Source: Psychrobacillus sp042944905
GTDB lineage: Bacteria > Bacillota > Bacilli > Bacillales_A > Planococcaceae
Reading direction: 5' to 3'
Length of the DNA: 64,000 bases
Assembly (NCBI RefSeq): GCF_042944905.1
Contig: NZ_CP168496.1
Location: 248,001-312,000 of the forward strand
Positions 42,932-51,069 of the stretch are shown here, piece by piece (position 1 is the first letter of the stretch; each line of letters begins with the position of its first letter). The position numbers were made by a program, and so were the translations under genes. Under the pieces are notes generated by a model. It was not told the DNA's origin, ran no database searches, and was given only the letters and a program-made list of their open reading frames with translations.

Positions 42932-44392
42932 ATGGGTGAGAAAAGACTTGAAATGTATGGTGGTGTTTACGGTGGATTAATTCCAATGGGGATTTTACTT
43001 ATTGGACTAGTTTGGTTATCCGCAACAGGGATGGGGGGGACGATTCCATTTTGGGCAGCTGGATGGTTAGCTATTGCACTAGGTGTATTGTTCGCAAAGG
43101 ATAAGCACCATTATTGCGAAGCTATTATTAGAGGGATAAGCGACAAAAACGGGATGATTATTGTATGCGCTGCTTTATTTGCGGGGGTATTTGGACTGTT
43201 GATGGTTGGCGGCGGGTTGGTTGAAGGCTTATTATGGTTTGGATTTGAAACTGGAGCACAAGGTGTCGCTTTTACGTTAATAGCCTTTGTTGCCGCAATG
43301 GTCTTTTCTTTAGGAACTGGAGACAGCACAGGAACTATCCTTGCACTCGCTCCGGTACTATACCCAGCAGGATATTTTCTGGGAGCCGATCCAACCATGT
43401 TGGCCGTAAGTATACTGGCGGGTGCAGTATTCGGTGATAACCTAGCTCCTATTTCGGATACCACCATCGTTTCAGCTTCTACTCAGGGAGCTACAATGAA
43501 AGATGTCGTAAAAACTCGTTTTCCACTTTCTATAACAGCTGCTATTATCACTTTTATCATTCTTGCCATTTTTGGCGGTGGGGGAAAAGTGCAGACTTTA
43601 CCTGAGATGGGGACAAGTATGGGTCCGTCTGGCCTGTTAATGCTCCTAGCACTAGTTGTTGTACTTGTATCTTCTTTAATGGGTAACCATATTATTCAAT
43701 CGCTTATTTTTGGAAATTTATCAGCAATGGCTATTGGGCTTATGACAAAGCATATTACTTTTCAACAGCTTTTTCATATCCCTGCGTCAAGAGGTATGTC
43801 TACGGGTATTATTCAAGATGGAATTATGGGTGTAACTGGAGTGGTCGTTTTTGTTCTGTTGGTGTTGGCGATTACTCAGATCCTAATTGAAAGCGGTATC
43901 ATTGAAAAGTTGTTAAATTGGACGTTGAAAGTAGTGGCAAAAACAGTAAGGACAGCAGAACTTTCGATCATTTTTGCAACTATTTTAGTTTCTATACCGA
44001 TTTCGGCAAACACTCCAGCATTATTATTAGTAGGACCGACGTTTGTAAAAAAAATTGGAGAAAAGTTTAATTTAGCTCCTTCTAGACGTGCTAATCTAAT
44101 GGATTGTGCTGTATGTACGGTATTTTATTTATTGCCTTGGCATATTGCAGTTGTTGTTTGGTATAGTACAATCAGTTCATCAGCTAGTGAATGGGGTATT
44201 TTTTCGCCTGGTATTGCTACTGCATTCCTTAATCCATACGCGTGGTCTCTACTAGCGGTTATCCTATTTTCGGCAATTACCGGTTGGAATAGAAAGTTTG
44301 AAAACTCCTCCGAGGTGGAAAAAGCTGACGAGTTAATAAAAACTGAAGATACCCCTCTTGACAATTTAGTGTTAGAAAGTGTCGAGCAATAA
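42932..44392 (+). CDS. NhaC-family Na+/H+ antiporter-like transporter
   Basis: The 486-aa protein has about 11-12 hydrophobic segments (IPMGILLIGLVWLSAT, FGLLMVGGGLVEGLLWF). The conserved SLGTGDSTGTILALAP and GAVFGDNLAPISDTTIV segments carry the membrane-buried Asp of the NhaC/ion-transporter superfamily. GGGAG lies close to ATG 42932. The position between a PLP enzyme and an amidase suggests it might move an organic substrate rather than only sodium and protons, as proposed for several NhaC-like proteins (inference). Confidence 0.83.
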   Translation: MGEKRLEMYGGVYGGLIPMGILLIGLVWLSATGMGGTIPFWAAGWLAIALGVLFAKDKHHYCEAIIRGISDKNGMIIVCAALFAGVFGLLMVGGGLVEGLLWFGFETGAQGVAFTLIAFVAAMVFSLGTGDSTGTILALAPVLYPAGYFLGADPTMLAVSILAGAVFGDNLAPISDTTIVSASTQGATMKDVVKTRFPLSITAAIITFIILAIFGGGGKVQTLPEMGTSMGPSGLLMLLALVVVLVSSLMGNHIIQSLIFGNLSAMAIGLMTKHITFQQLFHIPASRGMSTGIIQDGIMGVTGVVVFVLLVLAITQILIESGIIEKLLNWTLKVVAKTVRTAELSIIFATILVSIPISANTPALLLVGPTFVKKIGEKFNLAPSRRANLMDCAVCTVFYLLPWHIAVVVWYSTISSSASEWGIFSPGIATAFLNPYAWSLLAVILFSAITGWNRKFENSSEVEKADELIKTEDTPLDNLVLESVEQ

Positions 44393-44405
44393 AGGAGTTT
44401 ATAAG

Positions 44406-45287
44406 ATGAAACCAACCATTCAGGGAAAATATATATACGAGTTTTCTCATGAAAATGAACCTATCACTTCTATAAAACTAGGCGATACAATAGAAGTAGA
44501 AACGATCGATTGTTATAGCGGAGCTTTGAAAACAGAAAGAGACTTAATAACTGATTTTCCAACGCTTAAAGCGAACCCAGCGACGGGACCGATTTACATT
44601 GAAAATGTGAACAAGGGTGATGTGCTAGAGGTTATTATAAAAAAAATTGACCTAAATTCTGTTGGTGTCATGCCTACTAGACCAAACAGAGGGCTTCTTG
44701 GAGATTATATTCAAGAAACGCAAACAAGAATTCTTTCAATCGATCATGATATCGTCACATTAAATCAATCAATTCGATTCCCCGTTCATAAAATGATTGG
44801 AGTGATTGGTGTTGCGCCGCAGGGAGAAGCTATTTCTAATACGACACCTGGTGAGCATGGTGGAAATATGGATACAAAAGATATAACAGAAGGAAACACG
44901 TTGTATTTACCAGTTTTTCATCCAGGTGGATTATTAGCTTTAGGTGATCTTCATGCCTCCATGGGAGATGGGGAGCTAAATGGTTCAGGTGTAGAAGTCG
45001 GTGGGAAAGTAACCTTGCAAATAAATAAAATCGAAGGTGTCACTTTAAATATGCCTATCGTTAAGACCGAAGACCATGTGATGATAATCGGTAGTGCGAC
45101 TGATTTTCGGGATGCGGTAAGAAAGGCTATGTTAGAAGCGATTCGATTAATACAACACAAAAACGAAATGGAATTCGCGGATGCCTATCGTTTATTGAGT
45201 GCAATAGGGGACTTACGTGTTAGCCAACTGGTCAATCCTAAAGTAACCGTGCGCATTGTGTTGCCAAAGGAATGGGTTTCTATTTAG
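44406..45287 (+). CDS. Acetamidase/formamidase family protein
   Basis: ATG 44406 (MKPTIQGKYIYEFS) has AAAGGAG 8 nt ahead and overlaps nothing; the 44379 extension runs into the antiporter gene. The 293-aa protein has the FmdA_AmdA hallmarks: ANPATGPIYIENV, TTPGEHGGNMDTK and HPGGLLALGDLHASMGDGE, and a Glu-rich active site typical of the zinc-dependent Bacillus formamidase fold. It hydrolyses short-chain amides to acid and ammonia. Last gene before a 24-bp hairpin. Confidence 0.9.
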   Translation: MKPTIQGKYIYEFSHENEPITSIKLGDTIEVETIDCYSGALKTERDLITDFPTLKANPATGPIYIENVNKGDVLEVIIKKIDLNSVGVMPTRPNRGLLGDYIQETQTRILSIDHDIVTLNQSIRFPVHKMIGVIGVAPQGEAISNTTPGEHGGNMDTKDITEGNTLYLPVFHPGGLLALGDLHASMGDGELNGSGVEVGGKVTLQINKIEGVTLNMPIVKTEDHVMIIGSATDFRDAVRKAMLEAIRLIQHKNEMEFADAYRLLSAIGDLRVSQLVNPKVTVRIVLPKEWVSI

Positions 45288-45321
45288 GGAACCCGTCGTC
45301 ATGCTGCATTTCAAATTATGA

Positions 45322-45378
45322 TATAACCAATAATACTTCCTACACTTGAATAATGTGTAGGAAGTATTATTGGTTATA
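45322..45378. terminator. 24-bp perfect hairpin
   Basis: TATAACCAATAATACTTCC.. pairs with ..GGAAGTATTATTGGTTATA over 24 bp around a 9-nt loop. No U tract, but it closes the amidase operon; it may also be a repeat or processing element. Confidence 0.7.
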
Positions 45379-45562
45379 GTGTTATAGTATTAAAAACAAA
45401 ATCATGAATAAATACACAGCAAGTAAACAACTGTATGGAAAGTTTTCTTTGGTAACTGTTATACTTTTACTTTTCCTGATTTATATTTCTTTTAGCAAAC
45501 TTTTATGTCATAAAAATGTAAGCGTCCCTTAAGTGCATCTTTGTTTTTTGTGGCCGAGTGAA

Positions 45563-45611
45563 AGGTACCAGGTACCAAAACGATTCTGAATTGTATTAGA
45601 ACCTGGTACCC
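45563..45611 (+). repeat. GGTACC-type hairpin element, copy 4
   Basis: GGTACCAGGTACC..AAAACGATTCTGAATTG..TTAGAACCTGGTACC; ends are complementary. 54 bp before the threonine aldolase start. Confidence 0.75.
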
Positions 45612-45663
45612 AAAATTGATTCGGCATCTAGTTTATGTCGAAAATTGGAATGGAGGAATATAT

Positions 45664-46713
45664 ATGTATAGCTTTAAGAATGATTACGCAGAAGGGGCTC
45701 ATCCAAGTATTTTACAAGCTTTAATGGAGTCTAACTTAGTGCAAGAGGATGGGTATGGCGGTGATCAATTTACACAAAAAGCGATTGATGTATTGAAGCA
45801 AAAGTTAGAGAATCCCGGCGTTGATATCCACTTGTTATCGGGCGGGACGCAAACAAATTTAACGGCAATTTCTGCTTTCTTACGACCACATGAAGCGGTA
45901 ATAGCTACTAGTACGGGGCATGTTTTTACACATGAAACGGGTGCGATTGAAGCTACGGGCCATAAAGTTATTTCCGTAGAAACGGAAGATGGAAAACTGA
46001 ATCCTACTCAAATTAAAGAAGTGTTAGATCTCCATCCAGATGAGCATATGGTAAAACCAAAATTAGTCTACATATCAAACTCGACGGAAATAGGTTCTAT
46101 CTATAATAAGCAAGAACTGTCAGATTTAAAAGATTTTTGTGGAGAACATAATTTACTATTGTATATGGACGGGGCAAGACTAGGATCCGCATTGTGCTCC
46201 ACTGAAAATGACTTGAAGTTAAGTGACATCTCGACACTTGTGGATGCTTTCTATATTGGTGGGACTAAGAATGGCGCACTTTTAGGTGAGGCATTAGTCA
46301 TTTGTCGAAATTCATTAAAAGAAGATTTTCGTTTTCATTTGAAGCAAAAAGGGGCTTTGTTAGCGAAAGGGAGATTATTAGGTATCCAGTTTTATGAGCT
46401 GTTTAGAGATGATTTGTTTGCTGAATTGGCCCAGCATGCGAATGATATGGCCGCTATTCTAAGGGAAGGATGTAGCGCTGCTCAATTATCTTTTTTAATA
46501 CATTCTCCGTCCAATCAAATCTTTCCAATCTTGCCAAACTTTCTTATTGAAGAGCTTCAAAAAAATTATTCGTTTCTTATTTGGGAAAAGGTTGATTCTA
46601 CACATTCTGCGATTCGATTAGTTACCTCATGGGCAACAAAAGAGGAAGAGGTACGTGGTTTCGTTAAGGCTATAAAACAAATAGTAGATGCAAAAAGAGT
46701 AAATATAAAATAA
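45664..46713 (+). CDS. Low-specificity L-threonine aldolase-type PLP lyase
   Basis: ATG 45664 (MYSFKNDYAEGAHPS) has GGAGG 7 nt upstream; the longer frame has no site. The 349-aa fold-type I enzyme shows GGTQTNLTAISAF, ETGAIEATGHKV, LLYMDGARLGSAL and the PLP-Lys in YIGGTKNGALLGEAL, matching threonine aldolase (beta-eliminating lyase family). It splits L-threonine or related beta-hydroxy amino acids to glycine and aldehyde. It sits ~380 bp after the amidase, as a separate unit with its own upstream hairpin. Confidence 0.88.
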   Translation: MYSFKNDYAEGAHPSILQALMESNLVQEDGYGGDQFTQKAIDVLKQKLENPGVDIHLLSGGTQTNLTAISAFLRPHEAVIATSTGHVFTHETGAIEATGHKVISVETEDGKLNPTQIKEVLDLHPDEHMVKPKLVYISNSTEIGSIYNKQELSDLKDFCGEHNLLLYMDGARLGSALCSTENDLKLSDISTLVDAFYIGGTKNGALLGEALVICRNSLKEDFRFHLKQKGALLAKGRLLGIQFYELFRDDLFAELAQHANDMAAILREGCSAAQLSFLIHSPSNQIFPILPNFLIEELQKNYSFLIWEKVDSTHSAIRLVTSWATKEEEVRGFVKAIKQIVDAKRVNIK

Positions 46714-47078
46714 CAGGTTTGTTGTTTAGCACCTATCTATGCAGAATCTATCTTAACTAGCATTGCCTTTATTAAAGTGGGCAAGGAACGCATTGTTTAT
46801 ATAGTGCGTACTGTGCAAACTAAATAGTGACCGTTGTCTCTTAATCTAGCTTTTACTTGGCCCGAGATGACACTTATAAAGTGTACACATAAATTGAACA
46901 TAACGGTAACTATCTTGCGATTAGCAAAAAGTAGCATCATCTTATGATAGAAAGCACCTATCCTGTAGTAACGAGTCCCTTTTTGCGCATAATTTATCGG
47001 ATAATTGTATCCAGATAAAAAGTTCGGATACCTTTGCCGCAGTGAGACGTTACTGATATAGATAGCAAGGTACTATGG
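46714..47078. other. Gene-free stretch
   Basis: No gene recognised between the aldolase and the palindromic repeat at 47079. Confidence 0.35.
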
Positions 47079-47211
47079 GATTGGAGTGAAAGGGCGGCGA
47101 CTCCAGCCGGAAGAGTGAGACAGATGAGCCATCGCAGGCGAACGCGTAGCGTCGGCGATGGCTCATCGCTCACCCGGCGGAAAGCGTCCGCCCTTCAGCG
47201 GAAATCCTAGC
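47079..47211. repeat. GC-rich dispersed palindromic repeat, copy 3
   Basis: Uninterrupted copy: GATTGGAGTGAAAGGGCGGC, GATGAGCCATCGC/GCGATGGCTCATC inverted centre, then GGCGGAAAGCGTCCGCCC. Without the MITE found in copy 2. Confidence 0.85.
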
Positions 47212-47291
47212 GGTAACTAGCTGTTGCGCACTATATGAATACTACACATAATTAGTTCTAGATTGCGCATAATAAAAACACCCCAAAAAAT

Positions 47292-47325
47292 AACCATCTA
47301 TCAGTTATCTTGATAGATGGTTACT
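47292..47325. terminator. Terminator after SET gene
   Basis: AACCATCTATC/GATAGATGGTT, 11-bp stem with 9-nt loop, A-tract left and T-tract right. It serves the minus-strand SET gene, whose stop is at 47328. Confidence 0.82.
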
Positions 47326-47327
47326 TT

Positions 47328-47705
47328 TTATTCCTGATTAAACCATAGTGGATCCTTGTCATCAACGTCTCCATTATAATTAATCAGAATTTCATCTCCT
47401 GCCTTTATATCCTTAAAAGCAAAGAAGTCAAATGTGTGATTTTTAAAATTAATCTCATAATCTGCATTAGGTTCATAAGAATGGTTAAACAACATTCCAT
47501 AACCAAGAAGGATAGCAGATTTATCTAACCCATACTCAAAAGCGTAATCACCTAGTATGGTTTGCTCAACGTATTGATGCTGTTCGTTTGGATAAGCAAT
47601 GACAGGTGCTTCATGTAAAAGCTCTCCTTTTTTGATATCCACTTTAGCAAATACCCCTCTATTGAATTCTCCATCACTTAATGAAGATGTTTTTACTTCA
47701 ATCAT
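47328..47705 (-). CDS. Small SET-domain protein
   Basis: ATG 47705 (MIEVKTSSLSDGEF) is preferred to GTG 47723. The 125-aa protein is essentially a bare SET fold: GRGVFAKVDIKKGELL-like opening (here NRGVFAKVDIKKGE), AILLGYGMLFNHSYEP with the N-H-S-x-x-P-N core, DFFAFKDIKAGDEILINY with the terminal Tyr. SET proteins transfer methyl groups to lysine using S-adenosylmethionine; target in bacteria unknown. Single gene next to the divergent mqo region. Confidence 0.85.
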   Translation of the reverse strand: MIEVKTSSLSDGEFNRGVFAKVDIKKGELLHEAPVIAYPNEQHQYVEQTILGDYAFEYGLDKSAILLGYGMLFNHSYEPNADYEINFKNHTFDFFAFKDIKAGDEILINYNGDVDDKDPLWFNQE

Positions 47706-47831
47706 GTTTATTCGCCTACTCACTATTAATATATTCTTTCTAACTGTAACATTAATTTGAACATTGAGCTCTTTTTATTTGTTTTCAGAAGACTTTATTA
47801 TTAATTAAACGACTTTATTGGCACCGAATTA

Positions 47832-47880
47832 GGTCCCTGTCCTAAAATAATTCAAAGTTGTGTTAGAATTGGTACCTTTA
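47832..47880 (+). repeat. GGTACC-type hairpin element, copy 5
   Basis: AGGTCCCTGTCCTAAAATAA..GTGTTAGAATTGGTACCTTTAA, a degenerate copy. ~255 bp before mqo; the rest of the 47706-48137 gap shows no gene, but a GTGCG-type hairpin (~48086-48107) lies close to the mqo start. Confidence 0.55.
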
Positions 47881-48137
47881 ATATAGTAAAGACAAACCAA
47901 TGTCTCAATCCTTGCAAGAAGCTGGGTTAAGGCATGGATTATTTTGTATGTTACTAGAGTTTTGTGGAAATACTTCTCCCTTTTTTATTAGCTTTAAATA
48001 GTCTATAATTATTAAATGACGGCAGGTATTATAATTTATAAATAATTAGTACAAACTTTGATAGGGTTACATAGAGACTGAAAAGGTGTGTGAGGAATTC
48101 GCACCTACATCTTTTCTTCAAATTTGAGGGTATAAGG

Positions 48138-49646
48138 ATGGGTAAAATGAGCAGAGAAACTAAAACAGACGTCATCTTAATTGGTGCTGGAATCATGAGT
48201 GCGACTCTAGGTACGTTTTTGAAAGAATTAGTACCTGAATGGAAAATTACAGTGTTTGAAAAGCTCGAAAGTGCAGGAGAGGAAAGCTCTAACGAATGGA
48301 ATAATGCAGGAACAGGGCATGCTGCACTGTGCGAGCTTAACTATACGGTCGAAAAATCAGACGGATCGATAGATATTAGCAAAGCTATTCAAGTTAATGA
48401 ACAGTTTCAGCTTTCCATGCAGTTTTGGTCTTATCTTGTAAATAACGAGCTGATACGTAATCCGCAGGACTTTATCATGCCATTGCCTCATATGAGTATG
48501 GTACAAGGGGAACAAAATGTAACATTTTTAAAGAAACGTTTTGAAGCGATGTTACAAAATCCTCTGTTTCAAGGGATGGAATTTTCCGATGACCCTGAAA
48601 AACTGATGGAATGGATCCCGCTTATTTTACAAGGTCGTACATCCAATGAACCTATAGCAGCAACAAAAATTGACTCAGGCACAGATGTTAACTTTGGTGC
48701 TTTAACGCGCATTTTGTTTGACCACTTAAAGGGTAAAAATGTAGATATTAATTACAAACATAGTGTTGAAAATCTTAATCGGACGGAAGACGGCAAGTGG
48801 GAAGTGAAAGTGAAGAATGATGCTGAAGGCAAAATCGAATACCATAAGGCAAAATTCGTCTTTATCGGAGGCGGCGGAGGAAGCTTGCATTTACTGCAAA
48901 AATCTGGTATTCCTGAAGGGAAACATATTGGTGGATTTCCGGTAAGTGGAATATTTATGGTGTGTAATGATCCCGATGTAGTAGAGCAACATCATGCAAA
49001 AGTATACGGGTTAGCTAAGGTTGGAGCACCTCCAATGTCTGTTCCGCATCTGGACACAAGATTTATCGACAACAAGAAATCGTTGCTATTTGGACCGTTT
49101 GCAGGCTTTTCACCAAAATTTTTAAAAACCGGTTCCATGTTAGATTTGGTGACTTCCGTAAAACCGGATAATCTTTTTACTATGTTGTCGGCAGGTGCAA
49201 AAAATATGTCATTGACAAAATACTTGATCGAGCAAGTTATGTTATCGAAAGAACAACGCATGGAAGAGTTACGGGAGTTTATCCCAAACGCAAACAGCGA
49301 GGATTGGGATTTAGTAGTAGCGGGTCAACGTGTACAAGTTATTAAAGATACGGAAGCTGGCGGCAAAGGTACACTTCAATTTGGTACGGAAGTTATTAGT
49401 GCAGCAGATGGTTCGATTGCAGCATTACTAGGAGCTTCTCCAGGAGCTTCTACTGCTGTTCACGTGATGCTTGAAATTTTTGAAAAATGTTTCCCACAAC
49501 ATATAAAAGAGTGGGAGCCGAAAATTAAAGAAATGATTCCTTCTTATGGCATGTCACTAATGGAAAATCCAGAGCTTCTGCACGAAATTCATACTTCAAC
49601 AGCAGAGACGCTTGGCCTAAGCGAAACAGATTTAGGTAATAGTTAA
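48138..49646 (+). CDS. mqo: Malate:quinone oxidoreductase
   Basis: ATG 48138 (MGKMSRETKTDVIL) with AGGGTATAAGG ahead; the longer frame is poorly supported. The 502-aa length fits the family. FAD-binding ILIGAGIMSATLGTFL, the Mqo signature SNEWNNAGTGHAALCELNYT, KIDSGTDVNFGALTR and FGPFAGFSPKFLKTGS are all present. It oxidises malate to oxaloacetate and passes electrons to menaquinone at the membrane. Single gene, followed by a strong terminator. Confidence 0.95.
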   Translation: MGKMSRETKTDVILIGAGIMSATLGTFLKELVPEWKITVFEKLESAGEESSNEWNNAGTGHAALCELNYTVEKSDGSIDISKAIQVNEQFQLSMQFWSYLVNNELIRNPQDFIMPLPHMSMVQGEQNVTFLKKRFEAMLQNPLFQGMEFSDDPEKLMEWIPLILQGRTSNEPIAATKIDSGTDVNFGALTRILFDHLKGKNVDINYKHSVENLNRTEDGKWEVKVKNDAEGKIEYHKAKFVFIGGGGGSLHLLQKSGIPEGKHIGGFPVSGIFMVCNDPDVVEQHHAKVYGLAKVGAPPMSVPHLDTRFIDNKKSLLFGPFAGFSPKFLKTGSMLDLVTSVKPDNLFTMLSAGAKNMSLTKYLIEQVMLSKEQRMEELREFIPNANSEDWDLVVAGQRVQVIKDTEAGGKGTLQFGTEVISAADGSIAALLGASPGASTAVHVMLEIFEKCFPQHIKEWEPKIKEMIPSYGMSLMENPELLHEIHTSTAETLGLSETDLGNS

Positions 49647-49679
49647 TGCTTTGGATGTAGAAACAAAGGAATTTAAAAT

Positions 49680-49724
49680 AAAGAATCTTTGATCTAGCCA
49701 TAGATTGAAGGTTCTTTTTTTAAA
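49680..49724 (+). terminator. Terminator of mqo
   Basis: AGAATCTTTGATCTA pairs (with G-U) with TAGATTGAAGGTTCT, then TTTTTTT. Confidence 0.8.
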
Positions 49725-49880
49725 GATAAGAATGTATAAGCGGTTGATATACTAGAAATCGAGAATTCCCAACGACTTGAAGTGCTTGTTAATAGTGACT
49801 AGCTTACGCAGGATTTCCTAAATGTTTTTACTTTTACCGTACAAGGTATACCTGAATAAGTGGGTAGAGGATTAGAGTTG

Positions 49881-50202
49881 GTGGAACCTGAAAATTGCTA
49901 GCATCCATAGGTAAAGAAGTGCTGAGCGGCCGAAATTGCATCTTCGTCCGCTTTTAAAAGAATAGGAAAGCATTTATTCTCTCATTAACCAAAACAAATG
50001 CATGAATTCTCTACCTATTTCAAGAAGGCGACGGACAAACAACCGCCACAAGATTACCGAAAAAAGTGGATGGAGAAGTGACGTAGTCACTTCTCCATCC
50101 ACAAAAGTTCCCATGGTAATAGTGTAGATGATGTTTCGTCCAAAGCACTATGGTAATAGTAAAGACAAGATGCACTTAAAAGGACACTTGCATTTTTTTA
50201 TA
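49881..50202. repeat. ~330-bp structured repeat, copy 1
   Basis: Opens with GTGGAACCTGAAAA, has a GCGG-CGAA..TTCG-CCGC hairpin (49926-49951), a perfect 37-nt hairpin at 50066-50102 and ends near ACTTGCATTTTTTTA. Copies at 56080-56313 and 62403-62772. In all three it is intergenic, downstream of a gene. Confidence 0.8.
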
Positions 50203-50218
50203 GGAGGGACAAGACAAA

Positions 50219-50256
50219 AGTTCAAAAATAATTCAAAACTGTGGTACCCTTCGTTT
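50219..50256 (+). repeat. GGTACC-type hairpin element, copy 6 (partial)
   Basis: AAAATAATTCAAAACTGTGGTACCCTTCG, right part of the element, 37 bp before the DnaA-domain-I-like gene. Confidence 0.5.
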
Positions 50257-50292
50257 TACTAGTAATATAAGAAAGGAAGAGTGACAGATATA

Positions 50293-50718
50293 ATGCAAAT
50301 AGAATCTCAAGAAGAGCTTTTACTTCATTTCAAGAACATGGATCCAAGTAACCCAGTCTCCACAATTAAAATTCCTGGAGTAGGAACATTTAAAATACTT
50401 TTACAAAAAGTAGATACACCAGAAATGGAAAAGGTTTTGCAAGATGAAAAACTGGACTTAATGGATGGAGAAGAATTTTTAGAGTGGAAAAAGGTGTTAT
50501 TAATACTTCAAAGAGATATTCCACTAGCCGCTTTTGAGACATGGTTGAAGAGAACATGGGCAGTGGAAATTAATAGACAACATATTTGTATTAATTGTAG
50601 TAATTACTTTCAATTAGACTGGATTAAGAATCATTATTTAAGCAAGATTCTTTCTACGGTGGAAGAAGTAACGGGCAAGCAATACTTTTTGGAGTTTCAA
50701 GTTTTCCAGAAGGAGTGA
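50293..50718 (+). CDS. Stand-alone DnaA-domain-I-like protein
   Basis: ATG 50293 is favoured; GTG 50281 sits only 3 nt after the AAAGGA site and is the alternative. The ~141-aa protein has two parts: an N-terminal unassigned ~60 residues (PVSTIKIPGVGTFKI), and from ~70 on IPLAAFETWLKRTWAV, INRQHICINCSNYFQLDW, HYLSKILSTVEEVTGK. This is the fold and spacing of DnaA domain I (S/A-x-F-E-T-W-L; N-x-F-x-x-D-W; Y-L-x-x-I). No AAA+ or DNA-binding domain. It may bind DnaA, helicase loader or a DnaA partner and so alter initiation (inference). Same strand as the small protein and MBL gene after it. Confidence 0.65.
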   Translation: MQIESQEELLLHFKNMDPSNPVSTIKIPGVGTFKILLQKVDTPEMEKVLQDEKLDLMDGEEFLEWKKVLLILQRDIPLAAFETWLKRTWAVEINRQHICINCSNYFQLDWIKNHYLSKILSTVEEVTGKQYFLEFQVFQKE

Positions 50719-50769
50719 GGAAAACTTTCTAAGGATTCACTAGTTTATAAATACAAAGGAATGAGACAG

Positions 50770-50985
50770 TTGAGTAAAAAGAAAAAAACAAAAAAAAGCA
50801 AAAAGAGATTGGATATAATGGAAGAAGAGGAGCTATTCGGTGAATTTGCATTTATTGCAGGTTATACAGAAGGTGGGGCTCCTTATGGTATTTTACATGA
50901 AGAAATGGAAGAGGATGAAAATCTTCACGAAGAGTTTAAACGAGACTCCGAGCTTGACCTAAGTGATGATTCACTTCCCTTCTAA
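50770..50985 (+). CDS. Small lysine-start, acid-tail protein (71 aa)
   Basis: TTG 50770 (MSKKKKTKKSKKRLDI) has AAAGGA 9 nt upstream; ATG 50761 directly follows that site and cannot use it. A poly-lysine head of ~14 residues precedes a short FGEFAFIAGYTEGGAPYGI segment, then an acidic tail (EEMEEDENLHEE, SELDLSDDSLPF). The central G-Y-T-x-G-G-A-P-Y-G motif recurs in small Bacillus proteins I cannot name. Between the DnaA-like and MBL genes. Confidence 0.6.
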   Translation: MSKKKKTKKSKKRLDIMEEEELFGEFAFIAGYTEGGAPYGILHEEMEEDENLHEEFKRDSELDLSDDSLPF

Positions 50986-51069
50986 ATAGTATTAGCGTCC
51001 AAGCATCATTACTAGCAGACATTTTGATTTAATGGGTGAAATAAATATAAAAAAGAAAGCAGGATGAAC

